Positions 42,912-53,141 of a stretch of 64,000 bases of DNA are shown here, piece by piece. Source of the stretch: Diplonema papillatum (Eukaryota; Euglenozoa; Diplonemea; Diplonemida; Diplonemidae); assembly GCA_030068145.1 (NCBI GenBank), contig JAPJBO010000887.1:29995-93994 (forward strand), given 5' to 3'. The notes beneath the pieces were generated by a model, which worked only from the letters and a program-made list of their open reading frames with translations, had not been told where the DNA came from and did no database searches. The position numbers were made by a program, and so were the translations under genes. Every line of letters starts with the position of its first letter. Position 1 is the first letter of the stretch.

Positions 42912-44572
42912 TTTGGATTAGAATGCAAAGAATCTGTGGCGATAATCTGCATCGCCGACTGCGCGGTTATCTCTTCGCACGTGTAGTGTCATGCTTTCGC
43001 CTCTTTAGCTCGTCTTGATCGTCGCGCTCAGGCGCGCGTTTGGTGCTTCGCTTCTTCTTCGATTGCTCGTCGAGGTTCATCGGTTGCGCGTCGATATCTG
43101 CTTCTTCTCGGCGCCTGGGCGATGGTCGTGGCGCATCGACGCGTCCTTTGCGTCTTTTCGGTACCGGCTCCGCCGCGGAGTCTGATTGCCGCTTCTTCGC
43201 TGGCGTTGGCGCCTCCTTCCCGACCTTCGCTGCTGATGTCGGCGTTGATGTTGCGGGTTCTCGCTCGTCTTCCTCTGCTTCCGGCAGAACGAGCACCACG
43301 TTCTCACGTTTCGCCTGTCTCGGCGCTGGCGCGGGACCCTCCGGCTCCGCCTTCCTCTTCTTCGATGCTGCTTCTTCTCCTCTCGCCACGGCCGCCCGGT
43401 GGTGCCCCTTCCGACAGCACAGTTTGGGCCTTCGACTCCGCAAGTCCGCTAGCCGGCTGCAGTGCGCACACGTCGGCATGCCATGATCAAGGCACCGGTG
43501 GTGTCCGTTGCGGCAGCACTCCGCGATCGTCTTGCACGTCGCGCATTGCGTCAGGCGGTGTTGCGCGCAGAACTTCACCGCAAGGCCGTCGTCTTCCTTG
43601 TGGTGGGCCTTACAGCACCACGCCACCGACTTGCCCTGGCGCTTGCACCCGTCGCATTTCACCTTTTGGTGCTCGTGGCACACCCGCTCACCCCACTTTT
43701 CGTGTCGGGGAACCCCTTCCGGCACGTACCACGGATCCCCTCCGACGACTGCCGACTTCTTGCCCTTCTTCTTCTCCGTAGCGTCGTTGAACACCGCCCA
43801 TCTCGCCGCGCGCTCCGCCCTTCCACCTCCGTACGTCGGGAAAAGATCCATCCCCCACGCCTCGCCGTTGAACTCGTGCCGAGCCGTCGTCAGCTGCGTC
43901 TCGAGAACTTCCATCGTCTCCGTACCACCACGGAAGATTGGCCTCATCTCGTACCCCGTGAGGCACGGCGGGGCTCCCACCGTTCTCAACGACCCTATCT
44001 TCTCCAATTTCCTTCCCGGCAGAGGCGGTTCGTCGCCGTTCCGCTCCAGCGCGTCCCCGACGGCCTTCAAAAGCCTTGTGAGAACCCTCGCACGCATGCT
44101 CAACGGTGTCCCGTCCGTCGTTGCTACGACATTGCCTGGAAGGTCCAATCCGGTGTATACCTCAAAGTCGATGGCGAGCTCTGCCGTCGACACGTCACCC
44201 GCCACCGACCAGCACATCCCATCCAGCCAATACTGCAGCGCCCGGAACCACCTCTCTCCTCCGACCGCCGCGAAGGTCCCCGGTCCAGCGATCGCTTCGA
44301 AATTCAGCCGGCGCGGGGGGCAGTCGTCAGGGTGCAATTGTCTCCAGGGGTGGCCGACCGCCCGGTCTCTTCCTTCTCTCTCCAGCCGTCGTCTCTCGTG
44401 CATGACCTCCGCCATGAACGTGTGCAGCACTTCGATGTTGACTCGACTTCCCTTCGGCAGAATCCCGTGTTCTTGCAGGCACGGGGGCCAAGACGAGCGA
44501 TCCGCGCCAACAATTTCGGCATACTGGTGTTGCGCTCGGATCCGTTCGTAAGCCCGGCATTGCCACCAAATG
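42912..44572 (-). mobile_element. 5'-truncated LINE family A copy (T2)
   Basis: Contains the C-terminal third of ORF2 (open from about 44572 to the stop at 42967) and the 3' region. It diverges noticeably from the full-length copy, with many substitutions in the Cys/His region, so it belongs to an older or different lineage within family A. The Cys/His motif spacing is preserved (CEHQ..KCDGC, CCKAHH, CATCKT, CCRNGHH). It ends in decamers at 42884-42911 on the 3' side and starts at the decamer array 44573-44617. Confidence 0.9.
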
Positions 44573-44739
44573 TCAAGTAGAGTGTAGTAGAGTGTAGTAG
44601 AGCGTTGTAATCGAGATTGACACTAGTATTTTGGGTTCGACCACTGGTGGACCCCTGACTGGCCCATGGGCGACCATGTTGACCACTGTCTGGCCCCAGA
44701 AGTGCCAAGCATAAGCATACGAGGGACGGAAACCGCAGG
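44573..44739 (-). repeat. Decamer array and host repeat (right flank of LINE cluster)
   Basis: 44573-44617 holds decamers (gagtgtagta units, complement of TACTACACTC). 44618-44739 matches 23306-23423 in inverted orientation, including actagtattttgggttcgac and accatgttgaccactgtctg. It is therefore the same genomic repeat into which the truncated LINE at 23.5 kb is inserted. Confidence 0.82.
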
Positions 44740-44928
44740 CAAGTGGGCGATGTGCATATGAGACCGGAAGCTTTCGGGGACTGCAGGCGAGTTGGTGGCG
44801 AAAAGGGACAGAAAGATCTTCGAGCGACTGTGAGCAGCCTAGCAAGACGGGATGATGAACGATGATGAAAAAAGAAGAAGCGCTAGGCCGCTCGAAAGCA
44901 CACGAAATCCGCACCTTGCGTTGCAGCA

Positions 44929-45942
44929 CTACAGCAGAAAGACGAGCTTCTTCCTCGGCTCTTGGCACTCCTCTGCCTTCCTCTTCACCAGGACAGTCCC
45001 TGGCGGGTCAGCATCCGGTAGCTCCACCGGCTGGTCAGGTAGCTCCGCCGGCGGGTCAGCATCCGGTAGCTCCACCGGCTGGTCAGGTAGCTCCCCCGGC
45101 GGGTCAGCATCCGGTAGCTCCACCGGCGGGTCAGCATCCGGTAGCTCCGAGGCCCTGTCTTCGGCTGTGCTCGTGCCTGCAGGCTTCGTCGGCTTCGGCT
45201 TCTTCCAGATGTCGAAAAGAGATCTGTAGCTGGACAGATCCTCTTTCGCGGCAGCGGCTCGCCTTTCTTCCTCTCGTCGCGCTTGAGCCCCAACTCGAGA
45301 GTCTTGCAAATGAGACCCTCGCTTCTTCTCGACCGCAGCCACCGCGGTCTTCTCCAGCAGAGCGGCGCCCTTTTCACAGCCGCTTATGTGGGCTTCGTAG
45401 GGGGCTAGCCTGAGCTTGTCCTTGTCCCCCTCCTTGGCGACGAACACCACCTTTGAGCATCCCACGCAAGATACGGTGGGCGAGATGCCTTTACCGACCT
45501 TGAAGGCCGGTTGCAGGTCGGCGCCGGTTAACTTAGCGGCTAGCTGGGCCGCTGTGTTCGCTTGCTTGCCTGCCGCCCGCTTCTCGGTTGCGTCCAGCAC
45601 GACAATAAGCTGTCGTGCGTCCGCTCTGGCTGCTGCGAACAAGTCCGCCGGCCCAACGACCTCGCGGATGCCGGTGTCATCGTCGTCGAGGCGCGCGGCG
45701 GATTTCGGCAGCGTGTACCGAACGGCGGTGGGGGCTAGGGAGACAGTAAAGCCCTCCCTTCGCGCGATCGGCACCGCTGCGTCTCGTGCCTTTTTGACGT
45801 ACTGCGCAAGGTCGTCACCCCCCTGCTCAACGTACAAAACGGCCTCTGCGGCCGCTGTTCGGTCCTTTTTGGTAAGGAGCTTTTTTGTGCGCTCCCCCCA
45901 AATCACCTTCATGGTGAAGCTGATCTCATTCTCGCGCGGCAT
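44929..45942 (-). CDS. Hypothetical protein with C2HC-like finger and PDADPP repeats
   Basis: 337 residues from ATG 45942. I do not recognise the family. The N-terminal ~130 residues look like a mixed alpha/beta domain (MPRENEISFTMKVIWGERTK; LFAAARADARQLIVVLDATE). A possible zinc finger lies near residue 165: CVGCSKVVFVAK, then HISGC about 20 residues later (CX2C...HX3C). A basic charged segment follows. The C terminus has five copies of ELPDADPP or ELPDQP, encoded by an 18- to 33-bp tandem repeat at about 45000-45150. It lies about 330 bp downstream of the unrelated gene at 46272-48224 on the same strand, so the pair may be one two-gene element. The repeat could vary in copy number among strains. 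Confidence 0.55.
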   Translation of the reverse strand: MPRENEISFTMKVIWGERTKKLLTKKDRTAAAEAVLYVEQGGDDLAQYVKKARDAAVPIARREGFTVSLAPTAVRYTLPKSAARLDDDDTGIREVVGPADLFAAARADARQLIVVLDATEKRAAGKQANTAAQLAAKLTGADLQPAFKVGKGISPTVSCVGCSKVVFVAKEGDKDKLRLAPYEAHISGCEKGAALLEKTAVAAVEKKRGSHLQDSRVGAQARREEERRAAAAKEDLSSYRSLFDIWKKPKPTKPAGTSTAEDRASELPDADPPVELPDADPPGELPDQPVELPDADPPAELPDQPVELPDADPPGTVLVKRKAEECQEPRKKLVFLL

Positions 45943-46271
45943 CTTAGAATTCAAACCCCCTGCAATAAAGTTCACAATGAAAGATTATCAATGCAGCACG
46001 AAGCGAAGCACAACCAGATCACACGCTTGAACGCACACAACATTCGAGACAAGGCATCGAATGCACGACAGCCACTGATAGAGAACGACAAGAACGCAAG
46101 AGAGATGGGACAAACATATGACGGCATGCGTTTTCGTAGAGTCCGTACAGGCCAGATGGTTTATGTAAGAGCAGCAAGAATGAGGACGTCGTCTGAATGA
46201 AAATGAGCCTGCTGACCGCAAACAAAATTACTTGAGCAGAGGAACGAGAAGCTAAAGTGACCCATGGTTAA
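45943..46271. other. Gap between the two - strand genes; nothing recognised
   Basis: AT-richer spacer of about 330 bp. No promoter motif or RNA gene can be supported. Confidence 0.4.
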
Positions 46272-48224
46272 TCAGGAGTCAGCGCTTGACGAATCGTCGG
46301 CGCTGTCGGACTCGTCGGACTCGTCAGAATTGTCGGACTCGTCGGAATTGTCGGACCCATTGGACGAGGTACTACTGCCTGACTTGTTCGATGATTTCCC
46401 AGCCTTAACCGTAGGGTTCTTTTTCCGACGTTTCACAGAGTGCTTTCCCCCGGGCTTCTCCGGACGCTTTCGCCCGACCTTGCCGTAGGTAGTCGGCAGC
46501 TTGAAGTCGGACTTGTCGAAGGCGATGATGGCTTCGAGAAGGTCGCTCATTTTGCCCTTTTTGGGAAGGCGTCGCTTCATGCTTTGACTCAATACGCATG
46601 CGCGAGTGCCGTTTTCAGCAATCTCCTTCGGGGTCAACTGCTCGATTGCCTCCAAGCGTGTCTTCGCGATCTCTTCCCTTGCATCGCGCTTGCGCTGGCT
46701 TTCATCAGCAAGATTCTGTTTTCGCTGGGTGTGTGCTTCGAACTCGTCTGCCAGGCGGTGGGACCTTTCAATGCAGTTTTCCCATGAACGGTACACCGTA
46801 TCACAAAGAGTCGAAACGGCGCAGTCCCGAAGCAGCCACTCGCTGATCTCAGGTTCGTTTCCTCCTCGAATAACAGCTATACCCCTGAGTACCTCATCGG
46901 TGACAGTCTGGTTCTTGCAGTCTTCAACAGTCTGCTTCACCACACCTACAGGGGTTTCCGTTAAATTCGGATTGCAGTTCGGGGGTGCGTTGGCTGCATT
47001 CGACATGTTGATGTACTTGTCGAATTCTAGGCGCTTGAAATGCCGCACGTATTTCATTACGTGCCCAACCAGAACTTCGGCTTCCTCGGAGACTGCAGTA
47101 CACTCAATTTCTTGGGGTATGTCGGACTGTCGATGGGGAGCGAGGGCGTCTTTTAAAGCTGCTGCGTATCCAGATAGCTTTGCACCAGGCTTGTCCTCGA
47201 CAAGGAAAACATCTTCGAGTTCCACAACACCGAACTTCAGCTTCGACTTGGATGCGGTTTCCACCACTCGGATCTGCAACGGGACGACGCATCCGAACCA
47301 GTCCTTCTTGCCCTGCACGACCAATTTCTGAAGATCGTGGTCACCCACATTCTTGCAGAGGCAACACAGGATGCTGCACCACGCCTCCTTGACGGTGCCG
47401 AGCTGGTCAAGATGCCAAAGCAAGTGCGTCAGAGGATAGCAGAGCGACGTGAACAGCAAGCGGAGGACGCGGAGCTTCGGAAGGAACGACGTGCCCACGA
47501 GGGCCTCATACAGCTTGAGGAACCGGTTTGGCACACGCTTCTTTGCTATTGGGCTGGACGCGTACAGCAGGACTTGCCGCGTGGAAAGATAAAGCCGCGC
47601 CCACTCGGCAAGAGGTTTTCCCCGAATCTCTTCTGAAAGGCTGTAAGCTCCGGCCGTCAGTGTTGAAAACCGACCGGCTTTGACTGGTGCCCAAAACACG
47701 CCTGCTGGGCTCACGCCAGCGTTTTCTTCCAGCCAGTGGTGGAAGGCATCGTTTCCTGCGATGAAATCATACGCCAATGGAATGAGTGATCGCAAAGGAA
47801 GGTCGGTCGCCAGACATTTTTGGACGGCTTTGTCAGCAAGGTGCAGGCGATGCACGGGCTCCATGATGACCTCGTCGACGGCCCCACAGGCGTACAACTC
47901 ACTAGCCGTCGTGAAGAGGCCTCTGTCTGTAACAACCTTCTTCATCCTTGGGAGCAGTGCATCGCCAGGGAGATCGAACCCCAAGGCAAGGAGCGACTCT
48001 TGCAGCTTCTGAAAGTAGTCCAGCACGTACTGGAGATACTTCGTCGTCGTTGCTGGATCCTTATGCCGCACAAGTGCTGCAAGCACAAGCCGCGTCCTCC
48101 ACCTCTGCTCCATCGTGTCCAGGTACGAGAACGTCAGGCAGAGGATATCCTTGCTCCCCGGAAGCTCTCCTGCATCCCCGGCAATGACGAAGTCACCACC
48201 CCCAAGCCGGAGCAGAAACTCCAT
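46272..48224 (-). CDS. Hypothetical 650-residue protein, possibly transposon-derived
   Basis: The frame is open from ATG 48224 and continues upstream without an ATG to about 48360, reading NLAQLVLGPFGIPCGPVPGD. A 5' exon or an earlier start is therefore possible. The N-terminal part has alternating hydrophobic strands with acidic residues (FVIAGDAGELPGSKDILCLT, FSYLD). The middle is helical. Near the end come a basic region (GRKRPEKPGGKHSVKRRKKN) and an acidic Ser/Asp run (DNSDESDNSDESDESDSADD). The 5' region recurs in degenerate form at 21990-22330, which suggests a mobile or multicopy gene. A DDE-like nuclease is conceivable from the strand-Asp pattern, but I cannot assign catalytic residues. 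Confidence 0.55.
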   Translation of the reverse strand: MEFLLRLGGGDFVIAGDAGELPGSKDILCLTFSYLDTMEQRWRTRLVLAALVRHKDPATTTKYLQYVLDYFQKLQESLLALGFDLPGDALLPRMKKVVTDRGLFTTASELYACGAVDEVIMEPVHRLHLADKAVQKCLATDLPLRSLIPLAYDFIAGNDAFHHWLEENAGVSPAGVFWAPVKAGRFSTLTAGAYSLSEEIRGKPLAEWARLYLSTRQVLLYASSPIAKKRVPNRFLKLYEALVGTSFLPKLRVLRLLFTSLCYPLTHLLWHLDQLGTVKEAWCSILCCLCKNVGDHDLQKLVVQGKKDWFGCVVPLQIRVVETASKSKLKFGVVELEDVFLVEDKPGAKLSGYAAALKDALAPHRQSDIPQEIECTAVSEEAEVLVGHVMKYVRHFKRLEFDKYINMSNAANAPPNCNPNLTETPVGVVKQTVEDCKNQTVTDEVLRGIAVIRGGNEPEISEWLLRDCAVSTLCDTVYRSWENCIERSHRLADEFEAHTQRKQNLADESQRKRDAREEIAKTRLEAIEQLTPKEIAENGTRACVLSQSMKRRLPKKGKMSDLLEAIIAFDKSDFKLPTTYGKVGRKRPEKPGGKHSVKRRKKNPTVKAGKSSNKSGSSTSSNGSDNSDESDNSDESDESDSADDSSSADS

Positions 48225-48447
48225 GTCACCGAGGACAAGGTGCCTACCAAGCGCTCGGCGAACAGCCCTATCGCCTGGAACTGGCCCGCACGGAATGCCG
48301 AAAGGCCCAAGTACTAGCTGTGCTAAATTGAATATATGCGAGCTAATGCCACCAACGATTTAAAAGCTACAGTTTCTGTACTTTATTGTTTCTGTACTTT
48401 ATTGGTGGGGGAGACTGGCAAGGGAGCGGGGGGAACACATCACGGCG

Positions 48448-50241
48448 ATGGCGGCGCTTTCGGCGGCGCCATCGTCGATGCTCGACCGCCTCGGAGAAGC
48501 AGCGGAGCGGGCCAGCCGGGCAGCAGCGGCGGCTCGAAGCCAGAAGGAGCGAGGGGTGGCGCTGACGCTCCTGGAGGCGGCTATCAGCCTCCTGGAGGCG
48601 GAGCAGCGGAACGAGACGAGCCAGGGGGAACCGGCGCTGTCGCAAGGACGGCCGAAGTACCAAGGCGAGGATCGTGAAGGGGCACCGCAACAGCAACAAC
48701 AGCAACAGCAACAGCAACCGCAACAGCAACAACAGCAACAGCGACCGCACCAGCAACAACAGCAACAGCAGCAGCAACAGCAACCGCACCAGCAGCAACA
48801 GCAACAACAGCAACAGCAACCGCACCAGCAACAGCAGCGACAGCCACAACAACAACGGCAACCGCGGCAACAGGCACAACAGCAACCACAACAACAGCAG
48901 CGACAGCAACAGAGGCAACCGCAACAGCAACAACAGCAGCAGCAACAGCACCAGCAACCGCAACAGCAGCAACAACAGCCACAGCAGCAACAGCAACCGC
49001 AACAGCAACGGCGGAACCGACCGCAACAACAAGAGCAACCGCAGCAGCGGCAACATCAGCAGTGGGTAGACGTCGTCAGACGTAAGGCGACCGTGTGCGG
49101 CGTGCACAGTTTCGACTGGAACGTGCCGATCCTCGAGTCGTGCTCATTCGAGGCGAAGAAGGAGGGGCTCTGGGTCGCACCCAGCGTCGATGAGGCCGAG
49201 ACGGCGATGGGCGTGGCGGTCGATGCTGCGGCGCTGGCGACAGAGGAGGTTCGGTACGCGGTGTTGTGCCGACAGCCGTTCGAGAAGAGCGAGGCGCGCC
49301 ACGTCCTCATGGAGACGGGCGTGGTGCAGCGGATGCACCTTTGGACGCACGGGGACGTTCGGCAGGCCGGGAAGGTAGGGAAGGTCCGGCAGGCGGCGAC
49401 AGAAGGCGGACTGAAGCCCGGCGCGGCCACGGCGGTGCTCGTCCTCACCGTGGCACGCAAGCACACGGCGGCCGAAACGTGGGCATGCGTGGAGAAAGAC
49501 CCGCACACGGCGATGACGCGTCTCTGCCGCCGGGCGGTGAAGGCGACTTCGGCGCAGACGCGCCTCGAAGCGGCCTCCATGTGGGGCGTGACGTCGCAGC
49601 AGGGCCGCCGTGAACTCCTGGTTCGCGTACCTGCGGGACACATGGACGCCATCTTGCAGGGGTCGGGTAGGGATGGCTGCTTCTGGCGACCAGTCGGGAG
49701 GGAAGCGCGCGACGCCACGCCGGTCGTCGCATTAAATGCGGACGTGACGCGGGAGACCGCGTTGGCGTTGTTGAAGAAGTGCGGCGAGGCCGGGGGCGGT
49801 GTTGTTCTTGGTGGAAGACGTCTTCTGCTGCGGGCGCGCGGCTCGGGGATGCTGGCGCGCGTGCGGGCGGCTGCTGGTGAGCACGCGGCGCCCCCGCTCG
49901 AAACGAAACTGCGGTACCTCGTGTCCGGTGCCAGGGCGCGAGAACACGAGGCCGACGTCGAGATGCTGCTCAGGCTCGCTGGCTGGGCTGCGACGGTCAC
50001 GACATCCTTCGTGAGAAGCGGCATGCGGACGTGCGTGGTGACGGGGGATGGCGGCCCGCCGTTTCGGGTGATCGAAAAGGAAGGGTCGCCCTTCATTGTC
50101 GTCAACGACTACGACAAGGGCGAGATGCCGCGGCCGCGTTCCAAGCTGCTCACCTCCTCCCTCCCGACGACGCCCGGCCAGAGGCGGGTCCGCTCGTGGC
50201 TCGGGGTTGCAAACCCCCCCTCAGGCCTCCCTCGGGACTAA
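48448..50241 (+). CDS. LINE ORF1-like protein with long polyglutamine tract
   Basis: 597 residues from ATG 48448. Residues ~1-55 are a helical N terminus. Residues ~78-205 are a Gln-rich tract interrupted by Pro, His and Arg, encoded by a degenerate CAA/CAG repeat at 48685-49065. Residues ~210-590 form a globular domain. Its C-terminal part, LRYLVSGARAREHEADVEML followed by LAGWAATVTTSFVRS, parallels MHYLVRGAQARDAASDLEAT and AGWTCRQVASYRS in the LINE A ORF1. I infer an ORF1-type nucleic-acid-binding protein. No ORF2 follows, so this is a non-autonomous LINE, a relic or a co-opted gene. The frame is intact. Confidence 0.7.
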   Translation: MAALSAAPSSMLDRLGEAAERASRAAAAARSQKERGVALTLLEAAISLLEAEQRNETSQGEPALSQGRPKYQGEDREGAPQQQQQQQQQQPQQQQQQQRPHQQQQQQQQQQQPHQQQQQQQQQQPHQQQQRQPQQQRQPRQQAQQQPQQQQRQQQRQPQQQQQQQQQHQQPQQQQQQPQQQQQPQQQRRNRPQQQEQPQQRQHQQWVDVVRRKATVCGVHSFDWNVPILESCSFEAKKEGLWVAPSVDEAETAMGVAVDAAALATEEVRYAVLCRQPFEKSEARHVLMETGVVQRMHLWTHGDVRQAGKVGKVRQAATEGGLKPGAATAVLVLTVARKHTAAETWACVEKDPHTAMTRLCRRAVKATSAQTRLEAASMWGVTSQQGRRELLVRVPAGHMDAILQGSGRDGCFWRPVGREARDATPVVALNADVTRETALALLKKCGEAGGGVVLGGRRLLLRARGSGMLARVRAAAGEHAAPPLETKLRYLVSGARAREHEADVEMLLRLAGWAATVTTSFVRSGMRTCVVTGDGGPPFRVIEKEGSPFIVVNDYDKGEMPRPRSKLLTSSLPTTPGQRRVRSWLGVANPPSGLPRD

Positions 50242-52015
50242 AACCGACACCTCGACAAAATAAACGGAAATTATCTTGCCGAATAAATGCTTATTATTCC
50301 TAGGAATAAAAAGGTTTATAGTCCTGGCAGGAAATAAAGGCTTTTTTATAGAACGGATTTTTGCTTGCGAGGCCAGTATGAAAAGTGCCGTCCAGAAATA
50401 AAATGTTTTTTTTTTCAGAAATCCCACTGTACCATGGCAGTCTACCCGACGGTTACTGGCTGTTACTGGCAGTTACTGGCAGCGCAGACCTGTCAAACGC
50501 ACCACACAGTCGTGCATTTACCATATGGGCTGAGCGGGCGGAGGCTCGAAGGTGAAATGGTCAAAATGCCCTGGGGAAAATGTGGGACAAAAACTTTCCG
50601 AAATGCGGGTTTTTAGGGATTCCGGCCCAAAAAGGGGTTTTTTTTTCCAACACCCACCTTGCCACCTGGGACCTTGGGTGAGCCTTGGGTGAGCCGTGGT
50701 ACCCTTTAGGCAGCCAGCTAGACCTGCCAGAACCTGAAAACCTCCTTCAGGTTTCGTGGCTGTGTCGAAAAATACATTCCGAGGACGTTTTTGAACGCTT
50801 TTGAATCCGTTGAGCTCAAGGACAGTCTGGGGCCCTGGAATGGAATTGTAAACGAATTGCATCTCGTACCAGAGAGTTTTTCGTTTGGTAATCGTTCAGG
50901 GCCAAAAACCCTGGAAAATTTTCCAGGGCCCGGGCCCCGGATTACAGGTACCCCTGGGGGGGGGGGGGGGTCAGCCGGCTGATGGATGGATGGATGGTTC
51001 TTAACAAGATGCCTGGGGGGTAAATGACACCGAATTATACTCATGCAATAATATGAGCTAATGCGAATTGTTTGACCACTATGGCTACAGTAGGGCAGTG
51101 ATGTTATCAAACGCAAACGTTTGACAAACGTGCAAAGGTGATGTTTGCCAATCGATGGACCGGGTCTGTACAGTACATGACCCTTGATAGCACTTGTCCA
51201 CGTGGCTGCAGGCGGACACGACGAAAACAAGGGAACAAGACATCCTTCTGGTTTTCCTTGGGCGTGCACAGGGAGATACTAACCTCCAGCAAGTGTTCCC
51301 TCCCACTTCGTGGGCCCCGGGCATGAACGTGGTTGGTGCTCGAACAGGGTTTCTGGGGCTCGTTTTACTGCGTCTCGACGCGACCCACCTCTCGACTTCA
51401 CTTCTCGATGCACACTCCCGGTTGTGTTCGTTGATTTAAACGCGCTTGCAGGCGGCGAGGGTGGGTAGGGGGGCGCCCCAAGGGTGAACGACAGTGATTC
51501 TGCGACCATGGGACGGCGAAGGCAAGCGTCTGAGGCGCAAGTGAACGCGGCGAGTGCGGCTCGAATGAAAGGGAAACCTTCGAAGGCTGAGCGTGAAGAC
51601 GCCGTGGCTGAATGGAAGAGACTCAATGACGTGGCGTTGAGGGAGGTAATCGAATGCCTCGAGACAGGTCTCAAGCAGGCTATTTACCGTGCTGCAGAAT
51701 GTGAGGATGACGCGGCCCCCTACACAGAGATGCAAAAGGCACGCGAACTGCTCCAGCTTGCACGAAACCATGCCGGGTCGAGAGAGTACGAAACAGAGTA
51801 TGCCCGTCACCCTTTCGAACAGGCCGGTAGGCCCGGGTTCGGACCCCGCCCATGACACTTTTCCATTGATTGTTTTCGAGTTGTTGTGTTTCGAGGTCCA
51901 ATGTGCCTGAAATTTGCGTTTTTTGCGGAGTTTCTCAGTATCTCGCGGTATTTGGGTAACCACGGGAACGGAGTCGGGGGGGGTCTCTCACCGGGTACTG
52001 GCGCCGAACTTGCCG
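50242..52015. other. Intergenic; no confident gene
   Basis: AT-rich after 50241, with a ggaataaa-type motif cluster at 50280-50350 and a G run at 50957-50970. An open frame from ATG 51508 to 51855 (115 codons, Lys/Glu/Ala-rich, starting MGRRRQASEAQVNAASAARM) could be a small gene or exon but has no recognisable domain. Confidence 0.4.
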
Positions 52016-52262
52016 TCACAGGCTAAACTTGCTACCACACGCCGAACTCGGCGTCACCAGAACCCGAACTTTGCTTCGCCCGAACTTTGCTTTGCTTCAC
52101 CGGAACTTAGCTTCGCCCGGACTCAGCTGCCCGAACTTTGGTTCACTGGAACTTGGCTTCGCCCGAACTCAGCCGTGCTTCACCCGAACTTAGCTTCACC
52201 GAACTTTGCTTCGCCCGAACTCAGCTGCGCCCGAACTTTGTTTCGCCCGAACTACACACCGA
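52016..52262. repeat. Degenerate tandem array of cgaacttngctt
   Basis: A dozen or more copies of a 16- to 24-bp unit built on cttcgcccgaactttgcttc, with variants cttcaccggaactta and gcccgaactcagctg. Confidence 0.8.
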
Positions 52263-53141
52263 TCGGCCTCTGACCTACTGAACAACCACCATTATATGTG
52301 AGCGTCTTTTTAGTACCTGATAATTTAGGCTTTTTTCAGAATATGACCAGCTGGTCCCGACTGGGGGCAGAACGGGGCCAAGGCACCCCAGAAACTGTTT
52401 TGTGGGTTCGTATCCACGACAGTAGGGCCCTGGGGTCTCGCAGCCCATTTCTGACTTCTTGAGGGTCCTTCCACCCTTCCAGGGAGGGGTCACGACGGGG
52501 CCGACAACAGGCAGCGCCAACTCTTTTGCCACGGTCTGCCAGACCAGCTTCAGAATGGGTTAAGTGGGGCAAGCGGGCCCTAGGACAGGCCAATATGCAC
52601 GGAATGGACGCTAAACGTAAACGGCAGGTCTTCGAAGGACCCGCAACGCTGCCGAGGAGGTCTCAAGCCTCCCACAACTGCAGTTTAGAGAACTAACAAG
52701 CGACAATAGGCAAGAAATCCTCACGCAATCACGCAATGACCATCCAGGCCTCCCCGATCACTCCCCACCCTCACACCATCCAGAAAATGAGAGTGCTCCG
52801 AGAGCAAAAGCCTTTTGGCTCGCGAAGCACACAGAACGATTCCGTCAAGCTGATGATGAAGGAACTGCGGAAAGTTCTAGATGTGTTGAGTGGGGGTCAG
52901 CCTAGAACATTGCATGGCCCTTGACCCGCGCCCACGGCAAGGTCCTTTTCCTGGCTTTTTTTTGGTGGCCACACGACTCTGGGAGACGGGGGGGTCCGAG
53001 GGGCTTCGCCCCCCGGCGAACGGTATGGTACATCAAATTGGCCAAATTGGGGTCTGGGGGGCACGCCCCCCGGCACACGGTACGCTACACCGGGTGTGTG
53101 ACGGTAGACGTCGGCTTGACGCTGTTTTTTTAGCGAAAATT
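52263..53141. other. No gene recognised
   Basis: Contains two GC-rich stretches with the symmetric motif gggggtccgaggggcttcgc (about 53000-53030) and a similar ggcacgccccccggcacacg (about 53060-53090). A related block, gggggtccgcgggcgaagcc, lies on the other side of the satellite at about 53765. These may be ends of the element that carries the array at 53142. Confidence 0.35.

Noticed and set aside
46272..48224. Assignment to a specific DDE transposase superfamily
   Set aside because: The N-terminal strand and Asp pattern is suggestive, but I could not place three catalytic acidic residues, so I left it hypothetical.
51508..51855. Small Lys/Glu/Ala-rich open frame
   Set aside because: It is possibly a real small gene or exon, but there is no homology, splice context or neighbour support, so it is mentioned only in the region note.
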